A stretch of 64,000 nucleotides of DNA. Origin: Bradyrhizobium tropiciagri. GTDB taxonomy: Bacteria; Pseudomonadota; Alphaproteobacteria; Rhizobiales; Xanthobacteraceae. The DNA lies in NCBI RefSeq assembly GCF_001189845.1, contig NZ_LFLZ01000020.1, forward strand, positions 1 through 64,000, given 5' to 3'. Under the pieces are notes generated by a model. The model ran no database searches. It was not told the origin of the DNA and worked only from the letters and a program-made list of their open reading frames with translations. The position numbers and the translations under genes were made by a program. Shown one piece after another: positions 55,692 through 63,746 of this stretch; position 1 is the first letter of the stretch; each line of letters starts with the position of its first letter.

Positions 55692-55964
55692 TTACGCAGC
55701 CTTGCGCTTCTTCTTGCGGTCGCCGTCGTCGTCCTCGTCGTCCTCTTCTTCCTCGTCGTCATCTTCGTCTTCGTCATCTTCCTCTTCGTCGTCCTCGGGA
55801 TCGAGCTCGGTCGATTCGAGTGCGACGAGCGGCAGGGTTTCGCGAAACAGATCGCCGTCCGTGCCCATCCACAGACACTCGACCTTGTCCTCGTCGACTT
55901 CCACCACCGTGATCGGATGGCCGCCGGATTTCAGCATGACGACATCGCCTGGTTTCAGTTCCAT
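55692..55964 (-). CDS. DUF2158-like protein with acidic C-terminal tail
   Basis: 90 aa. The N-terminal half LKPGDVVMLKSGGHPITVVE with VECLWMG fits the small YodC/DUF2158 fold. From about residue 55 the protein is nearly all Asp/Glu, then ends in a basic GDRKKKRKAA. The low-complexity tail is encoded by runs of gac/gag codons. ATG at 55964 has GGAGGGATTACTG upstream. Convergent with cca; function unknown. Confidence 0.82.
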   Translation of the reverse strand: MELKPGDVVMLKSGGHPITVVEVDEDKVECLWMGTDGDLFRETLPLVALESTELDPEDDEEEDDEDEDDDEEEEDDEDDDGDRKKKRKAA

Positions 55965-56229
55965 CAGTAATCCCTCCGCGCTTGATGACGCGGGCGGCAG
56001 GTTAGCGATGGCTGATGACAGCCCGATCACGGCTGTTCGCCGTGTGATGGATTCGGCATGGAAACAGGCCGGTGAGGCGCTATTTGCGCGCGGCAGGGAT
56101 ACGCACAGGTTTCTTTGCGAGCCGATGGCGCAATTTCCGCGGTCGCCTGCTAGATTGATGCGAACAATTCGCGCACCTCATTCGTCGGACGCCGGATCGT
56201 GGTTTTGCGCTCAATCGAAGGAAGTCGTG

Positions 56230-57366
56230 ATGACAACGACGAATGCGTTCAAAATCATCCCGATTGCGACCGGCAATGACGCGCCAAAACTATCGAGAAG
56301 CCAGAAAACGTTCAACGCATTGATTCTGCAGATAGAGCAACAGCGTGCTTTACTGCGCGCCTGGGAGGAGTTGGACGGTTCCTACCAGCAGAAATATCAC
56401 GAGGCATTGCTGCCTTTGCAAACGCGCCGGGCAGAGCTGCAACTGAAGATGGCTCGCTGCCTCGATAGTGCATGGTGCGACAAGGGCCTTGGCAAGTCTG
56501 AAAAGCGAACAATTTCGGATATCGTGACCGACCTGGTCGGCGGCCTGCTCGCCGATACAGAGGAGCAGGAGAGGATCGAGTTAACCGAGATCTACAACAG
56601 GCACAGCGGGACGGATTTTGCTACCGAGGCCGCCGCCGAGCTGGATGACATGAAGGCGATCACCGAAGCATTGTTCGGTGTCAAGACCGGTGACGATGTG
56701 AAGTCCTCCGACGACCTGATGCAGCGCATTCAGGAGTCCCTGAAAAATCACGCTCGGCTGCACGACGAATCGGCTTCCCGAGAAGAAGAGCGCCAGGCTA
56801 GGCGAAAGAAGTCCCCCAGACAACTCGCGGCCGAGGCTCGCGTTCAGACAGAGCAGGCGGAACTCAGCCGATCGATCCGTGAAGTGTATCACAAGCTGGT
56901 AGTCGCCTTGCATCCGGATCGCGAGCGCGAGCCGCGCGAGCGCGAACGCAAGACCGAACTGATGCAGCGAGCCAACGCAGCCTACAAGCAGAAGGACCTG
57001 CTACAGTTGCTGGAGCTGCAACTTGAGCTTGAGCACATCGATCAGCATGACATCAATGGCCTCAGCGAGGAGCGTCTCAAGCGCTACAACACCATTCTAA
57101 GGGAGCAGCTTGGCGAGCTGAAAGCAGAAATCAATGACGTTGAGCTCGCATTCAGAATTCGTTTCGATATCGATCCATTCGGGGAGATCACACCCGCCGG
57201 TGTGATGCGCCGCCTCGATGGCGACGTTGGAGAATGCCGCCGGCACATCCGCGAAATCGAGAGAGATCTTCGCGTACTCGACGACCCCAATACTCTTAGG
57301 ATGTGGCTCAAAAATATCAAGCGCGCTCGGGCACGTTCGCGCTTCGATCGCGATGAGTGGTTTTGA
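56230..57366 (+). CDS. J-domain-like protein
   Basis: 378 aa. The N-terminal two thirds is predicted mostly helical and charged (MTTTNAFKIIPIATGNDAPK, QQRALLRAWEELDGSYQQKY). A J-domain-like segment REVYHKLVVALHPDREREPR with MQRANAAYKQKDLLQLLELQ carries the HPD tripeptide needed to stimulate DnaK. No Gly/Phe region or zinc finger, so it is a class III DnaJ-like protein. Codon use is less GC-rich than in neighbours. The frame is open upstream into the acidic-tail gene antisense, but ATG 56230 is the sensible start. Ends convergent with the HAD gene. Confidence 0.8.
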   Translation: MTTTNAFKIIPIATGNDAPKLSRSQKTFNALILQIEQQRALLRAWEELDGSYQQKYHEALLPLQTRRAELQLKMARCLDSAWCDKGLGKSEKRTISDIVTDLVGGLLADTEEQERIELTEIYNRHSGTDFATEAAAELDDMKAITEALFGVKTGDDVKSSDDLMQRIQESLKNHARLHDESASREEERQARRKKSPRQLAAEARVQTEQAELSRSIREVYHKLVVALHPDREREPRERERKTELMQRANAAYKQKDLLQLLELQLELEHIDQHDINGLSEERLKRYNTILREQLGELKAEINDVELAFRIRFDIDPFGEITPAGVMRRLDGDVGECRRHIREIERDLRVLDDPNTLRMWLKNIKRARARSRFDRDEWF

Positions 57367-57381
57367 CGAAGTCGGTCGCGT

Positions 57382-58113
57382 TCAGCCCGGAACAAGTTCG
57401 GTCAGCGAGCGGATGATGCGGTTGGGCTTGATCGTCGATCCCACCGGCAGCCCGACACCGTGCACATCCATCCAGATCGCGTAGATGCCGAGCCGCTGCG
57501 GCGCCACGACTTCCCATTCCAGATTGTCGCCGATCATCCAGGTGTCGGCCGCGGTGACGCCGAGTGCCTGCATCGCATGCAGATAGGCGCGCTCCTCGGG
57601 CTTGCCGAAACCGTGCTCGCCCTCGATCTGGATGTGATCGAAGCGATGGCCGAGCGCGAAGCGCTCGACCTTGGCGCGCTGCATGTCGGCGGCGCCGTTG
57701 GTGACCAGCGCGAGCTTGATGCCGAGCGCCTTGAACGCATCGATCGCTTCATGCGCACCGGGGAAGACGAACATCTCTTCCTCACGATAGGCGGTGAAGC
57801 GATCGGCGATGCGGTCCGCGAGATCGTCGGGCAGCGCGCGGTGGCCGGCTGCCGCAAGCTGAGCGAAGCCGCCCTTCACGGTCAGCCGGCGCGCTTCGCC
57901 GAGCTTGATCCGCCAGATCGGCTCGGCCTTCGACCAGAATTGCCGTGCATAGGCCAGCAGCGCGGTCGCGACCTCGTCCGGGGGTAGGGGCGCCAGCTCC
58001 GCGGCGAATTCGGCGGTGATCGTGTTCCAGGCGATCTCTGGACGTCCATAGGCCGACAGGATGGTGTCATCCATGTCGATCAGCATCGCACGCGGCAGCT
58101 TGGTCACGGCCAT
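57382..58113 (-). CDS. HAD-superfamily hydrolase
   Basis: 243 aa. Motif I LIDMDDTILSAYG, motif II LALVTNGAADMQR, motif III KPEERAYLHAM, motif IV MIGDNLEWEVVAPQRLG. The helical cap sits between motifs I and II. It resembles the YjjG/pyrimidine 5'-nucleotidase and haloacid-dehalogenase-like group; substrate unknown. Its start overlaps the hemF stop by ten bases, so it is probably the last gene of the hemF transcript. Confidence 0.88.
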   Translation of the reverse strand: MAVTKLPRAMLIDMDDTILSAYGRPEIAWNTITAEFAAELAPLPPDEVATALLAYARQFWSKAEPIWRIKLGEARRLTVKGGFAQLAAAGHRALPDDLADRIADRFTAYREEEMFVFPGAHEAIDAFKALGIKLALVTNGAADMQRAKVERFALGHRFDHIQIEGEHGFGKPEERAYLHAMQALGVTAADTWMIGDNLEWEVVAPQRLGIYAIWMDVHGVGLPVGSTIKPNRIIRSLTELVPG

Positions 58114-59000
58114 TTCACCTCCGGCGGCAGCGACGACAGGATCGAATCCACATTGCCGCCGGTCTTCAGGCCGAAGATGGTGCCGCGATCGTAGAGCAGG
58201 TTGAACTCGACATAGCGCCCGCGACGGATCAGCTGCTCGTCGCGATCCTCCGCGCTCCAGTCGGCCGCGAAATTGCGCCGCACCAGCTCGGGATAGATGT
58301 TCAGGAAGCTGCGCCCGACGTCCTGGGTGAAGGCGAGATCGGCCTCCCAGTCGCCGCTGTCATGCCAGTCATAGAAGATGCCGCCGACGCCGCGGGCCTC
58401 CTTGCGGTGCGGCAGATAGAAATAGTCGTCGCACCATTTCCTGTACTTGTCGTAGTCGGCGACGCCATTCGGTCCGGTGCAGGCCGCTTTCATTGCGGCA
58501 TGGAAGGCGACCGTATCGGGGTCTTCCTGGGTCCGCCGCCGGTTCAGCACCGGCGTCAGATCCGCGCCGCCGCCGAACCACGCCTTGGTGGTGACGACGA
58601 AGCGGGTGTTCATGTGCACGGCGGGCACGTTCGGATTGCGCAAATGCGCGATCAACGAAATGCCCGAGGCCCAGAACCTGGGATCATCGGCGGCGCCGGG
58701 AATCTGCGCGCGGAATTCGGGCGCGAACTCGCCATGCACGGTCGAGCAGTGCACGCCGACCTTCTCGAACAGCCGGCCCTTCATGATCGACATCACGCCG
58801 CCGCCGCCGGGCTTGCCGGTGTGGTCGGTGCGGTCCCAGGGGGTGCGCACGAACCGGCCGGCATTGCCGGGATAGAGCGTTGGGGAGGCGTCGTCCTCGA
58901 GCTGCTCGAAGGCTGCGCAGATGTCGTTGCGCAGCGCCTCGAACCAGCTGCGCGCACGCGCCTTGCGGTCCTCGATGATGGCGGGGTCTGTTGGCAGCAT
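58104..59000 (-). CDS. hemF: Oxygen-dependent coproporphyrinogen III oxidase
   Basis: 298 aa, converting coproporphyrinogen III to protoporphyrinogen IX with O2. Family segments: GKPGGGGVMSIMKGRLFEKV, GISLIAHLRNPNVPAVHMNT, FGGGADLTPVL, YKRKARGVGGIFYDW-like HRKEARGVGGIFYDWHDSGD, and RRGRYVEFNLLYDRGTIFGL. ATG at 59000 is correct: the upstream open frame is antisense-like and overlaps the next gene. Two bases separate it from the pterin-synthase gene's stop. Confidence 0.95.
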   Translation of the reverse strand: MLPTDPAIIEDRKARARSWFEALRNDICAAFEQLEDDASPTLYPGNAGRFVRTPWDRTDHTGKPGGGGVMSIMKGRLFEKVGVHCSTVHGEFAPEFRAQIPGAADDPRFWASGISLIAHLRNPNVPAVHMNTRFVVTTKAWFGGGADLTPVLNRRRTQEDPDTVAFHAAMKAACTGPNGVADYDKYRKWCDDYFYLPHRKEARGVGGIFYDWHDSGDWEADLAFTQDVGRSFLNIYPELVRRNFAADWSAEDRDEQLIRRGRYVEFNLLYDRGTIFGLKTGGNVDSILSSLPPEVKWP

Positions 59001-59002
59001 GA

Positions 59003-59368
59003 CTAACCTTGCGGGCCGAAGTAAGTGCAGCTCTCGTTGCAGCTGTCGCGGTGGACGCTGACGCGGGTCAGCTTGCCGGCGTGCTGCAACCGCTCCCAGA
59101 TGAAGCGCGAGAGATTCTCCAGCGTCGGCACGCCGATCGCCTCGATCCTGTTGAGGAACTTGTGGTCGAGCGTCTTCTGCACCTCGGCCATCGCGCGTTC
59201 GAGCAGGCCGAGATCGACCACCATCCCGGTCTTCGGGTCGGGCGTGCCGCGGACGGTCACCTCGGCTCGAAACGAGTGGCCGTGGATCTCCTCGCTGGCG
59301 GCACCAAAGGTCGTTCCGGACAGCGCATGCGCAGCCTCGAACCGAAACGCTTTCGTCAATTCCCACAT
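59003..59368 (-). CDS. queD: 6-carboxytetrahydropterin synthase / PTPS homologue
   Basis: 121 aa T-fold protein. Zinc ligands His14, His29 and His31 are present (FEAAHAL; IHGHSF), as are the pterin-anchoring Glu region (VPTLENLSRFIWERL) and KTLDHKFLN. The usual QueD catalytic Cys four residues before the HGH is absent: SEEIHGH has Ser there and Glu26/Glu27 next. Two Cys occur at the C terminus (SCNESCTYFG). Neighbouring queE supports 7-deazaguanine (queuosine) synthesis, but the ExxHGH-like motif resembles PTPS-III proteins that serve folate synthesis. Start at ATG 59368; ATG 59380 adds four residues. Confidence 0.85.
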   Translation of the reverse strand: MWELTKAFRFEAAHALSGTTFGAASEEIHGHSFRAEVTVRGTPDPKTGMVVDLGLLERAMAEVQKTLDHKFLNRIEAIGVPTLENLSRFIWERLQHAGKLTRVSVHRDSCNESCTYFGPQG

Positions 59369-59387
59369 CTCTCTCAACAATCCAGTT

Positions 59388-59453
59388 CTTGTTTCGCTTG
59401 GTCGCGTTTTCTTGACGCGAACCGGTATCCACTTCGCTTGAAAACGCTCCAGT
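59388..59453. repeat. Dispersed repeat, family B, copy 2
   Basis: Minus-strand reading GGAGCGTTTTCAAGCGAAGT, GGATACCGGTTCGCGTCAAG, AAAACGCG, the same element as at 39344. Lies between queE and the queD-like gene, six bases after the queE stop. Confidence 0.82.
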
Positions 59454-60086
59454 TCATCTAATGCCGAGCGTCTTGTGCGTCTGCACGCTGAGGCGCCATT
59501 GCGGGTGCTTCAGGCAATATGCGATCGCCCGCTCGGTATTCTCGATCACGTCGGGGCCGTCCATCGGCTGCAGCGAGAAGCGCTCGAAGGCGAGTCCGGC
59601 AAAGTCCTCCGGTGCATTCTCCGGCTGCGGATAGACCAGCTTGAGCTCGTGCCCGCTACGTACCACGAGCTCGGAGGCGGCCTTGGGGCTGACGCAGATC
59701 CAGTCGAGCCCGTCGGGCGGGGCGATGGTGCCGTTGGTCTCGATCGCGATCGCAAAGCCGTGGCCGTGCAGGGCCTCGATCAATGCGGTGTCGACCTGCA
59801 GCAGCGGCTCGCCGCCGGTCAGCACCACATAGCGGTCGGCCTCGCCCCCGATCCATTGCGCGGCGATGGTGCCGGCGAGCTCGGCGGCGTCGGCATAGCG
59901 GCCGCCGAGCGTGCCGTCGGTGCCGACGAAATCGGTGTCGCAGAACCGGCAGACGGCGCCGGCGCGGTCCTGCTCACGGCCGCTCCAGAGGTTGCAGCCG
60001 GCAAAGCGGCAGAACACGGAGGCCCGGCCCGCATGGGCGCCTTCGCCCTGCAGGGTAAGAAAGATCTCCTTTACCGCGTAGCTCAC
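59454..60086 (-). CDS. queE: 7-carboxy-7-deazaguanine synthase
   Basis: 210 aa radical-SAM enzyme making the deazaguanine ring for queuosine. The [4Fe-4S] motif is Cys31-x14-Cys46-x2-Cys49 (AGCNLW ... AVCRFCDTDF), the long-insert form known from Burkholderia QueE. LTLQGEGAHAGRASVFCRF precedes it and VVLTGGEPLLQVD is the SAM-binding GGE motif. GTG at 60086 with AAGGGAT upstream gives MSYAVKEIFLTLQGEG, the normal N terminus. Follows trmL on the same strand. Confidence 0.92.
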   Translation of the reverse strand: MSYAVKEIFLTLQGEGAHAGRASVFCRFAGCNLWSGREQDRAGAVCRFCDTDFVGTDGTLGGRYADAAELAGTIAAQWIGGEADRYVVLTGGEPLLQVDTALIEALHGHGFAIAIETNGTIAPPDGLDWICVSPKAASELVVRSGHELKLVYPQPENAPEDFAGLAFERFSLQPMDGPDVIENTERAIAYCLKHPQWRLSVQTHKTLGIR

Positions 60087-60096
60087 CAAAAATCCC

Positions 60097-60582
60097 TTAA
60101 GTTGCCGGACCGGCAATTCCTGAACCCGCAAGTCCTGAACCCGTCTGCCGCAGCGCTTCACCGACCGCCATGGCCGCCGTGACGGCGACATTGAGTGAGC
60201 GCATGGTCGGCCTGATCGGAATCACCAGCCGGGCATCCGCGGCGGCCACCACCGCGTCGGTCACCCCTGCCGTTTCGCGCCCGAACAGCAGGACGTCGGA
60301 GGCCGTATACGCGAAATCAAGGTAGGATTTCGCGGCCCTGGTCGTGAACAGGACCAGCCGGCAGGAGGCCTCGGCCCGCCATTCCTCGAATTTCGACCAT
60401 GAGTCGTGACGCTTCAACCGCACATGGTCGAGATAGTCCATACCCGCCCGGCGGAAATTCCGATCCGAGGTGTCGAATCCCGCCGGTTCGATGATATGGG
60501 CTGACACGTCCAGGCAGGCGCAGAGGCGCAGAATCGTCCCTGTATTCTGGGGAATGTCGGGCTGGAACAGCGCGATCTGCAT
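60097..60582 (-). CDS. trmL: tRNA (cytidine(34)-2'-O)-methyltransferase
   Basis: 161 aa SPOUT-family enzyme methylating the wobble ribose. MQIALFQPDIPQNTGTILRL and CACLDVSAHIIEPAGFD are the family N terminus. LLFGRETAGVTDAVVAAADA then RLVIPIRPTMRSLNVAVTAA form the knotted SAM site. Lies 10 bases before queE on the same strand, so two enzymes modifying tRNA position 34 are likely co-transcribed. Confidence 0.93.
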   Translation of the reverse strand: MQIALFQPDIPQNTGTILRLCACLDVSAHIIEPAGFDTSDRNFRRAGMDYLDHVRLKRHDSWSKFEEWRAEASCRLVLFTTRAAKSYLDFAYTASDVLLFGRETAGVTDAVVAAADARLVIPIRPTMRSLNVAVTAAMAVGEALRQTGSGLAGSGIAGPAT

Positions 60583-60646
60583 GGTGCTGGCGACCTGTGA
60601 AATCCGGATGAAATTGTCTCAATAAAACATCGCTTGGCGCGGATTT

Positions 60647-60659
60647 CGTGCATTGCACG
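60647..60659. promoter_or_regulatory. Small palindrome in the trmL/fbcF divergent region
   Basis: CGTGCA-T-TGCACG, perfect six-base arms. The gap 60583-60860 must hold the promoter of the bc1 operon and that of trmL. No other motif is clear. Confidence 0.3.
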
Positions 60660-60860
60660 TGTGCGAGCCGATAGCGGGCTTGCGCTCGTCCGGCAAGGGT
60701 GCCAATAGAACGATTCTGGACTGCTGTTCCGCCATTTGGGGTGGGGAATAGCGGTTTTCTGCCGCCGCGGGGGCCGCGGGCGCCGGCAGCCTTTCTTGGG
60801 GCGCATGCCAGCGCCTCTGGGGCGGTTCCACCGGCTGCAGAAAAGAAAGGGCTAGGAATC

Positions 60861-61391
60861 GTGACGACAGCGTCTTCGGCGGACCATCCGACACGCCGTG
60901 ATTTTCTCTTTGTTGCAACCGGAGCTGCCGCCGCGGTCGGCGCAGCCGCCACCGTCTGGCCGCTGGTTGCCCAGATGAACCCGGATGCCGCGACGATTGC
61001 GGCCGGCGCGCCGATCCAGGTCGATCTGACGCCGATCGCCGAGGGCCAGGACATCAAGGTCTTCTGGCGCGGCAAGCCGATCTACATCAGCCATCGCACC
61101 AAGAAGCAGATCGAGGAGGCCCAGAAGGTGCCGCTCTCGAGCCTGCCCGATCCGCAGCCCGACTCGGCCCGCGTCAAGTCCGGCCACGACCAGTGGCTGG
61201 TCGTGATCGGCATCTGCACCCATCTCGGCTGTATCCCGATCGCCCATGAGGGCAATTACGACGGCTTCTTCTGCCCCTGCCACGGCTCGCAGTACGACTC
61301 CTCCGGTCGTATCCGCCAGGGGCCGGCGCCCGCCAACCTGGCAGTGCCGCCCTACGCCTTCCTTTCCGACACCAAAATCCAGATCGGCTAA
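60861..61391 (+). CDS. petA: Ubiquinol-cytochrome c reductase iron-sulfur (Rieske) subunit
   Basis: 176 aa, the fbcF product in Bradyrhizobium. An N-terminal uncleaved Tat-type anchor (TRRDFLFVATGAAAAVGAAA) holds it in the membrane. The [2Fe-2S] ligands are Cys119/His121 (CTHLGC) and Cys138/His141 (CPCHGS), with Cys124 and Cys140 forming the expected disulfide. The GTG at 60861, preceded by AGGAATC, yields the twin-Arg leader. Transcribed with fbcH, 72 bases downstream. Confidence 0.95.
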   Translation: MTTASSADHPTRRDFLFVATGAAAAVGAAATVWPLVAQMNPDAATIAAGAPIQVDLTPIAEGQDIKVFWRGKPIYISHRTKKQIEEAQKVPLSSLPDPQPDSARVKSGHDQWLVVIGICTHLGCIPIAHEGNYDGFFCPCHGSQYDSSGRIRQGPAPANLAVPPYAFLSDTKIQIG

Positions 61392-61463
61392 GTCCCGGCC
61401 CCTCCGGGACTTCGGCTTCCCCTTGGACCCATCGCGTCGTTTTTCTTCTTCAGGATCGCATCA

Positions 61464-63536
61464 ATGAGCGGACCATCTGATTTCCAACCGAGCAACCCCG
61501 CCTTGAAGTGGATCGAACGGCGCCTTCCGATCTTCGGCCTGATCCACTCCTCCTTCGTGGCCTATCCGACGCCGCGCAACCTGAACTACTGGTGGACCTT
61601 CGGCGCCATCCTTTCGATGATGCTGGGTCTGCAGATCCTGACCGGCGTGATCCTGGCGATGCACTACACGCCGCACGCCGACCTCGCCTTCAAGTCGGTC
61701 GAGCTGATCGTCCGCGACGTCAACTACGGCTGGCTGCTGCGCAATATGCACGCCGCCGGCGCGTCGATGTTCTTCTTCGCGGTCTACATCCACATGTTCC
61801 GCGGTCTCTATTACGGGTCGTACAAGGAGCCGCGCGAGGTGCTGTGGATCCTCGGCGTCATCATCTACCTCCTGATGATGGCGACCGGCTTCATGGGCTA
61901 CGTGCTGCCGTGGGGCCAGATGAGCTTCTGGGGCGCCACCGTCATCACCAATCTGTTCTCGGCCGTGCCGTATTTCGGCGAGAGCATCGTGACCCTGCTG
62001 TGGGGCGGCTATTCGGTCGGCAACCCGACGCTGAACCGCTTCTTCTCGCTGCACTACCTGCTGCCGTTCGTGATCGCGGGCGTGGTCGTGCTGCACATCT
62101 GGGCGCTGCACGTCGCGGGTCAGAACAACCCGGCCGGCGTCGAAGCCAAGACCGAGAAGGACACCGTGCCGTTCACGCCCTATGCGACCATCAAGGACGC
62201 GTTCGGTGTGTCGTGCTTCCTGATCTTCTTCGCCTGGTTCATCTTCTACATGCCGAACTATCTCGGCGATGCCGACAACTACATCCCGGCGAACCCCGGC
62301 GTGACCCCGGCGCATATCGTGCCTGAATGGTATTACCTGCCGTTCTACGCGATCCTGCGTTCGATCCCGAACAAGCTCGCCGGCGTTGTGGCGATGTTCT
62401 CGGCGATCATCATCCTGTGCTTCCTGCCCTGGCTCGACAGCGCACGGACCCGTTCGTCGAAGTATCGTCCGCTGGCCAAGCAGTTCTTCTGGATCTTCGT
62501 GGTGGTCTGCATCGGGCTCGGCTACCTCGGCTCGCAGCCGCCGGAAGGCATCTATGTGATCGCCGGCCGCATCCTGACGGTGTGCTACTTCGCCTACTTC
62601 CTGATCGTGCTGCCGCTGCTCGCGCGCATCGAGACGCCGCGCCCGGTGCCGAACTCGATCGCCGACGACGTGCTGGCGAAGAGCAAGGGCAGGGCCGCAA
62701 CCGCAGCCTCGGTCGTGCTGGCGCTGGTGCTGGCTGGCGGCCTGTTCGCCGGCAGCATCCAGAACGCCAAGGCCGAAGAGGGTGGCGACACCCCGCCCGC
62801 GCTGAGCTGGTCGTTTTCCGGCCCTTTCGGCAAGTATGACCGCGGCTCGCTGCAGCGTGGCCTGAAGGTCTACAAGGAAGTCTGCTCGGCCTGCCACAGC
62901 CTGAACTACGTCGCGTTCCGCAACCTCGCCGATCCCGGCGGCCCCGGCTATTCCGAGGCGCAGGCGGCGGCGTTCGCGTCCGAGTACAAGATCAAGGACG
63001 GTCCGAACGACCAGGGCGAGATGTTCGAGCGCCCGGGCCGCACGGCAGACTACTTCCCGGCTCCGTTCCCGAACGAGCAGGCCGCGGCCGCGGCCAACGG
63101 CGGCAAGGCGCCCCCGGACCTGTCATTGATGGCCAAGGCACGGTCCTACAAGCGCGGCTTCCCGCAGTTCGTGTTCGACTTCTTCACCCAGTACCAGGAG
63201 CAGGGACCGGATTACGTCGACGCCATCCTGCAGGGCTTTGAAGACAAGCCGCCGGCAGGTGTCACCGTCCCGGAGGGCACCTACTACAACAAGTTCTTCC
63301 CCGGCCACGCCATCAAGATGCCGAAGCCGCTGTCCGACGGTCAGGTGACCTTCGACGATGGCGCGCCCGCGACCGTCAAGCAGTACGCGCATGACGTCAC
63401 CACCTTTCTGATGTGGGCCGCCGAGCCGCACATGGAAGCGCGCAAGCGGATCGGTATGCAGGTGTTTGTGTTCCTGATCATCTTTGCGTTCTTGATGTAC
63501 TTCACCAAGCGCAAGGTCTGGGCCGACGCCCACTGA
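61464..63536 (+). CDS. fbcH: Fused cytochrome b / cytochrome c1 precursor
   Basis: 690 aa single-gene precursor of two bc1 subunits, the arrangement first known from Bradyrhizobium. The cytochrome b part (about 1-410) has the haem-binding helices and Qo motif PEWY (AHIVPEWYYLPFYAI). A hydrophobic internal signal (SVVLALVLAGGLFAGSI) ends in AKA at Ala437, the likely signal-peptidase cut. The cytochrome c1 part carries the haem motif Cys474-Ser-Ala-Cys477-His478 and a C-terminal anchor helix (QVFVFLIIFAFLMYF). Complete and in frame. Confidence 0.97.
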   Translation: MSGPSDFQPSNPALKWIERRLPIFGLIHSSFVAYPTPRNLNYWWTFGAILSMMLGLQILTGVILAMHYTPHADLAFKSVELIVRDVNYGWLLRNMHAAGASMFFFAVYIHMFRGLYYGSYKEPREVLWILGVIIYLLMMATGFMGYVLPWGQMSFWGATVITNLFSAVPYFGESIVTLLWGGYSVGNPTLNRFFSLHYLLPFVIAGVVVLHIWALHVAGQNNPAGVEAKTEKDTVPFTPYATIKDAFGVSCFLIFFAWFIFYMPNYLGDADNYIPANPGVTPAHIVPEWYYLPFYAILRSIPNKLAGVVAMFSAIIILCFLPWLDSARTRSSKYRPLAKQFFWIFVVVCIGLGYLGSQPPEGIYVIAGRILTVCYFAYFLIVLPLLARIETPRPVPNSIADDVLAKSKGRAATAASVVLALVLAGGLFAGSIQNAKAEEGGDTPPALSWSFSGPFGKYDRGSLQRGLKVYKEVCSACHSLNYVAFRNLADPGGPGYSEAQAAAFASEYKIKDGPNDQGEMFERPGRTADYFPAPFPNEQAAAAANGGKAPPDLSLMAKARSYKRGFPQFVFDFFTQYQEQGPDYVDAILQGFEDKPPAGVTVPEGTYYNKFFPGHAIKMPKPLSDGQVTFDDGAPATVKQYAHDVTTFLMWAAEPHMEARKRIGMQVFVFLIIFAFLMYFTKRKVWADAH

Positions 63537-63556
63537 TCTCGGCTATCGCGAATTTG

Positions 63557-63582
63557 AAAAAGCCCCCTTCGGGGGCTTTTTT
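63557..63582 (+). terminator. Rho-independent terminator of the bc1 operon
   Basis: AAAAAGCCCCC-TTC-GGGGGCTTTTTT, beginning 21 bases after the fbcH stop and closing in a T-run. Confidence 0.93.
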
Positions 63583-63592
63583 GTTTGGCTCA

Positions 63593-63670
63593 CGTCATTG
63601 CGAGCGTAGCGAAGCAATCCACGTATCCGCTTGCGGGGATCTGGATTGCTTCGCTGCGCTCGCAATGACG
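63593..63670. repeat. Dispersed palindrome, family D, copy 2
   Basis: CGTCATTGCGAGCGTAGCGA plus AGCAATCCA at the left, TGGATTGCTTCGC and CTCGCAATGACG at the right. Same element as 20146-20231, again just after a terminator. Confidence 0.88.
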
Positions 63671-63746
63671 GCGAATGGATTTGCGTCCGTCACCGAGTAC
63701 GGACAAGATGCCGGCCAATCAGCCGGCAAACATTGCGGAGGAACTC

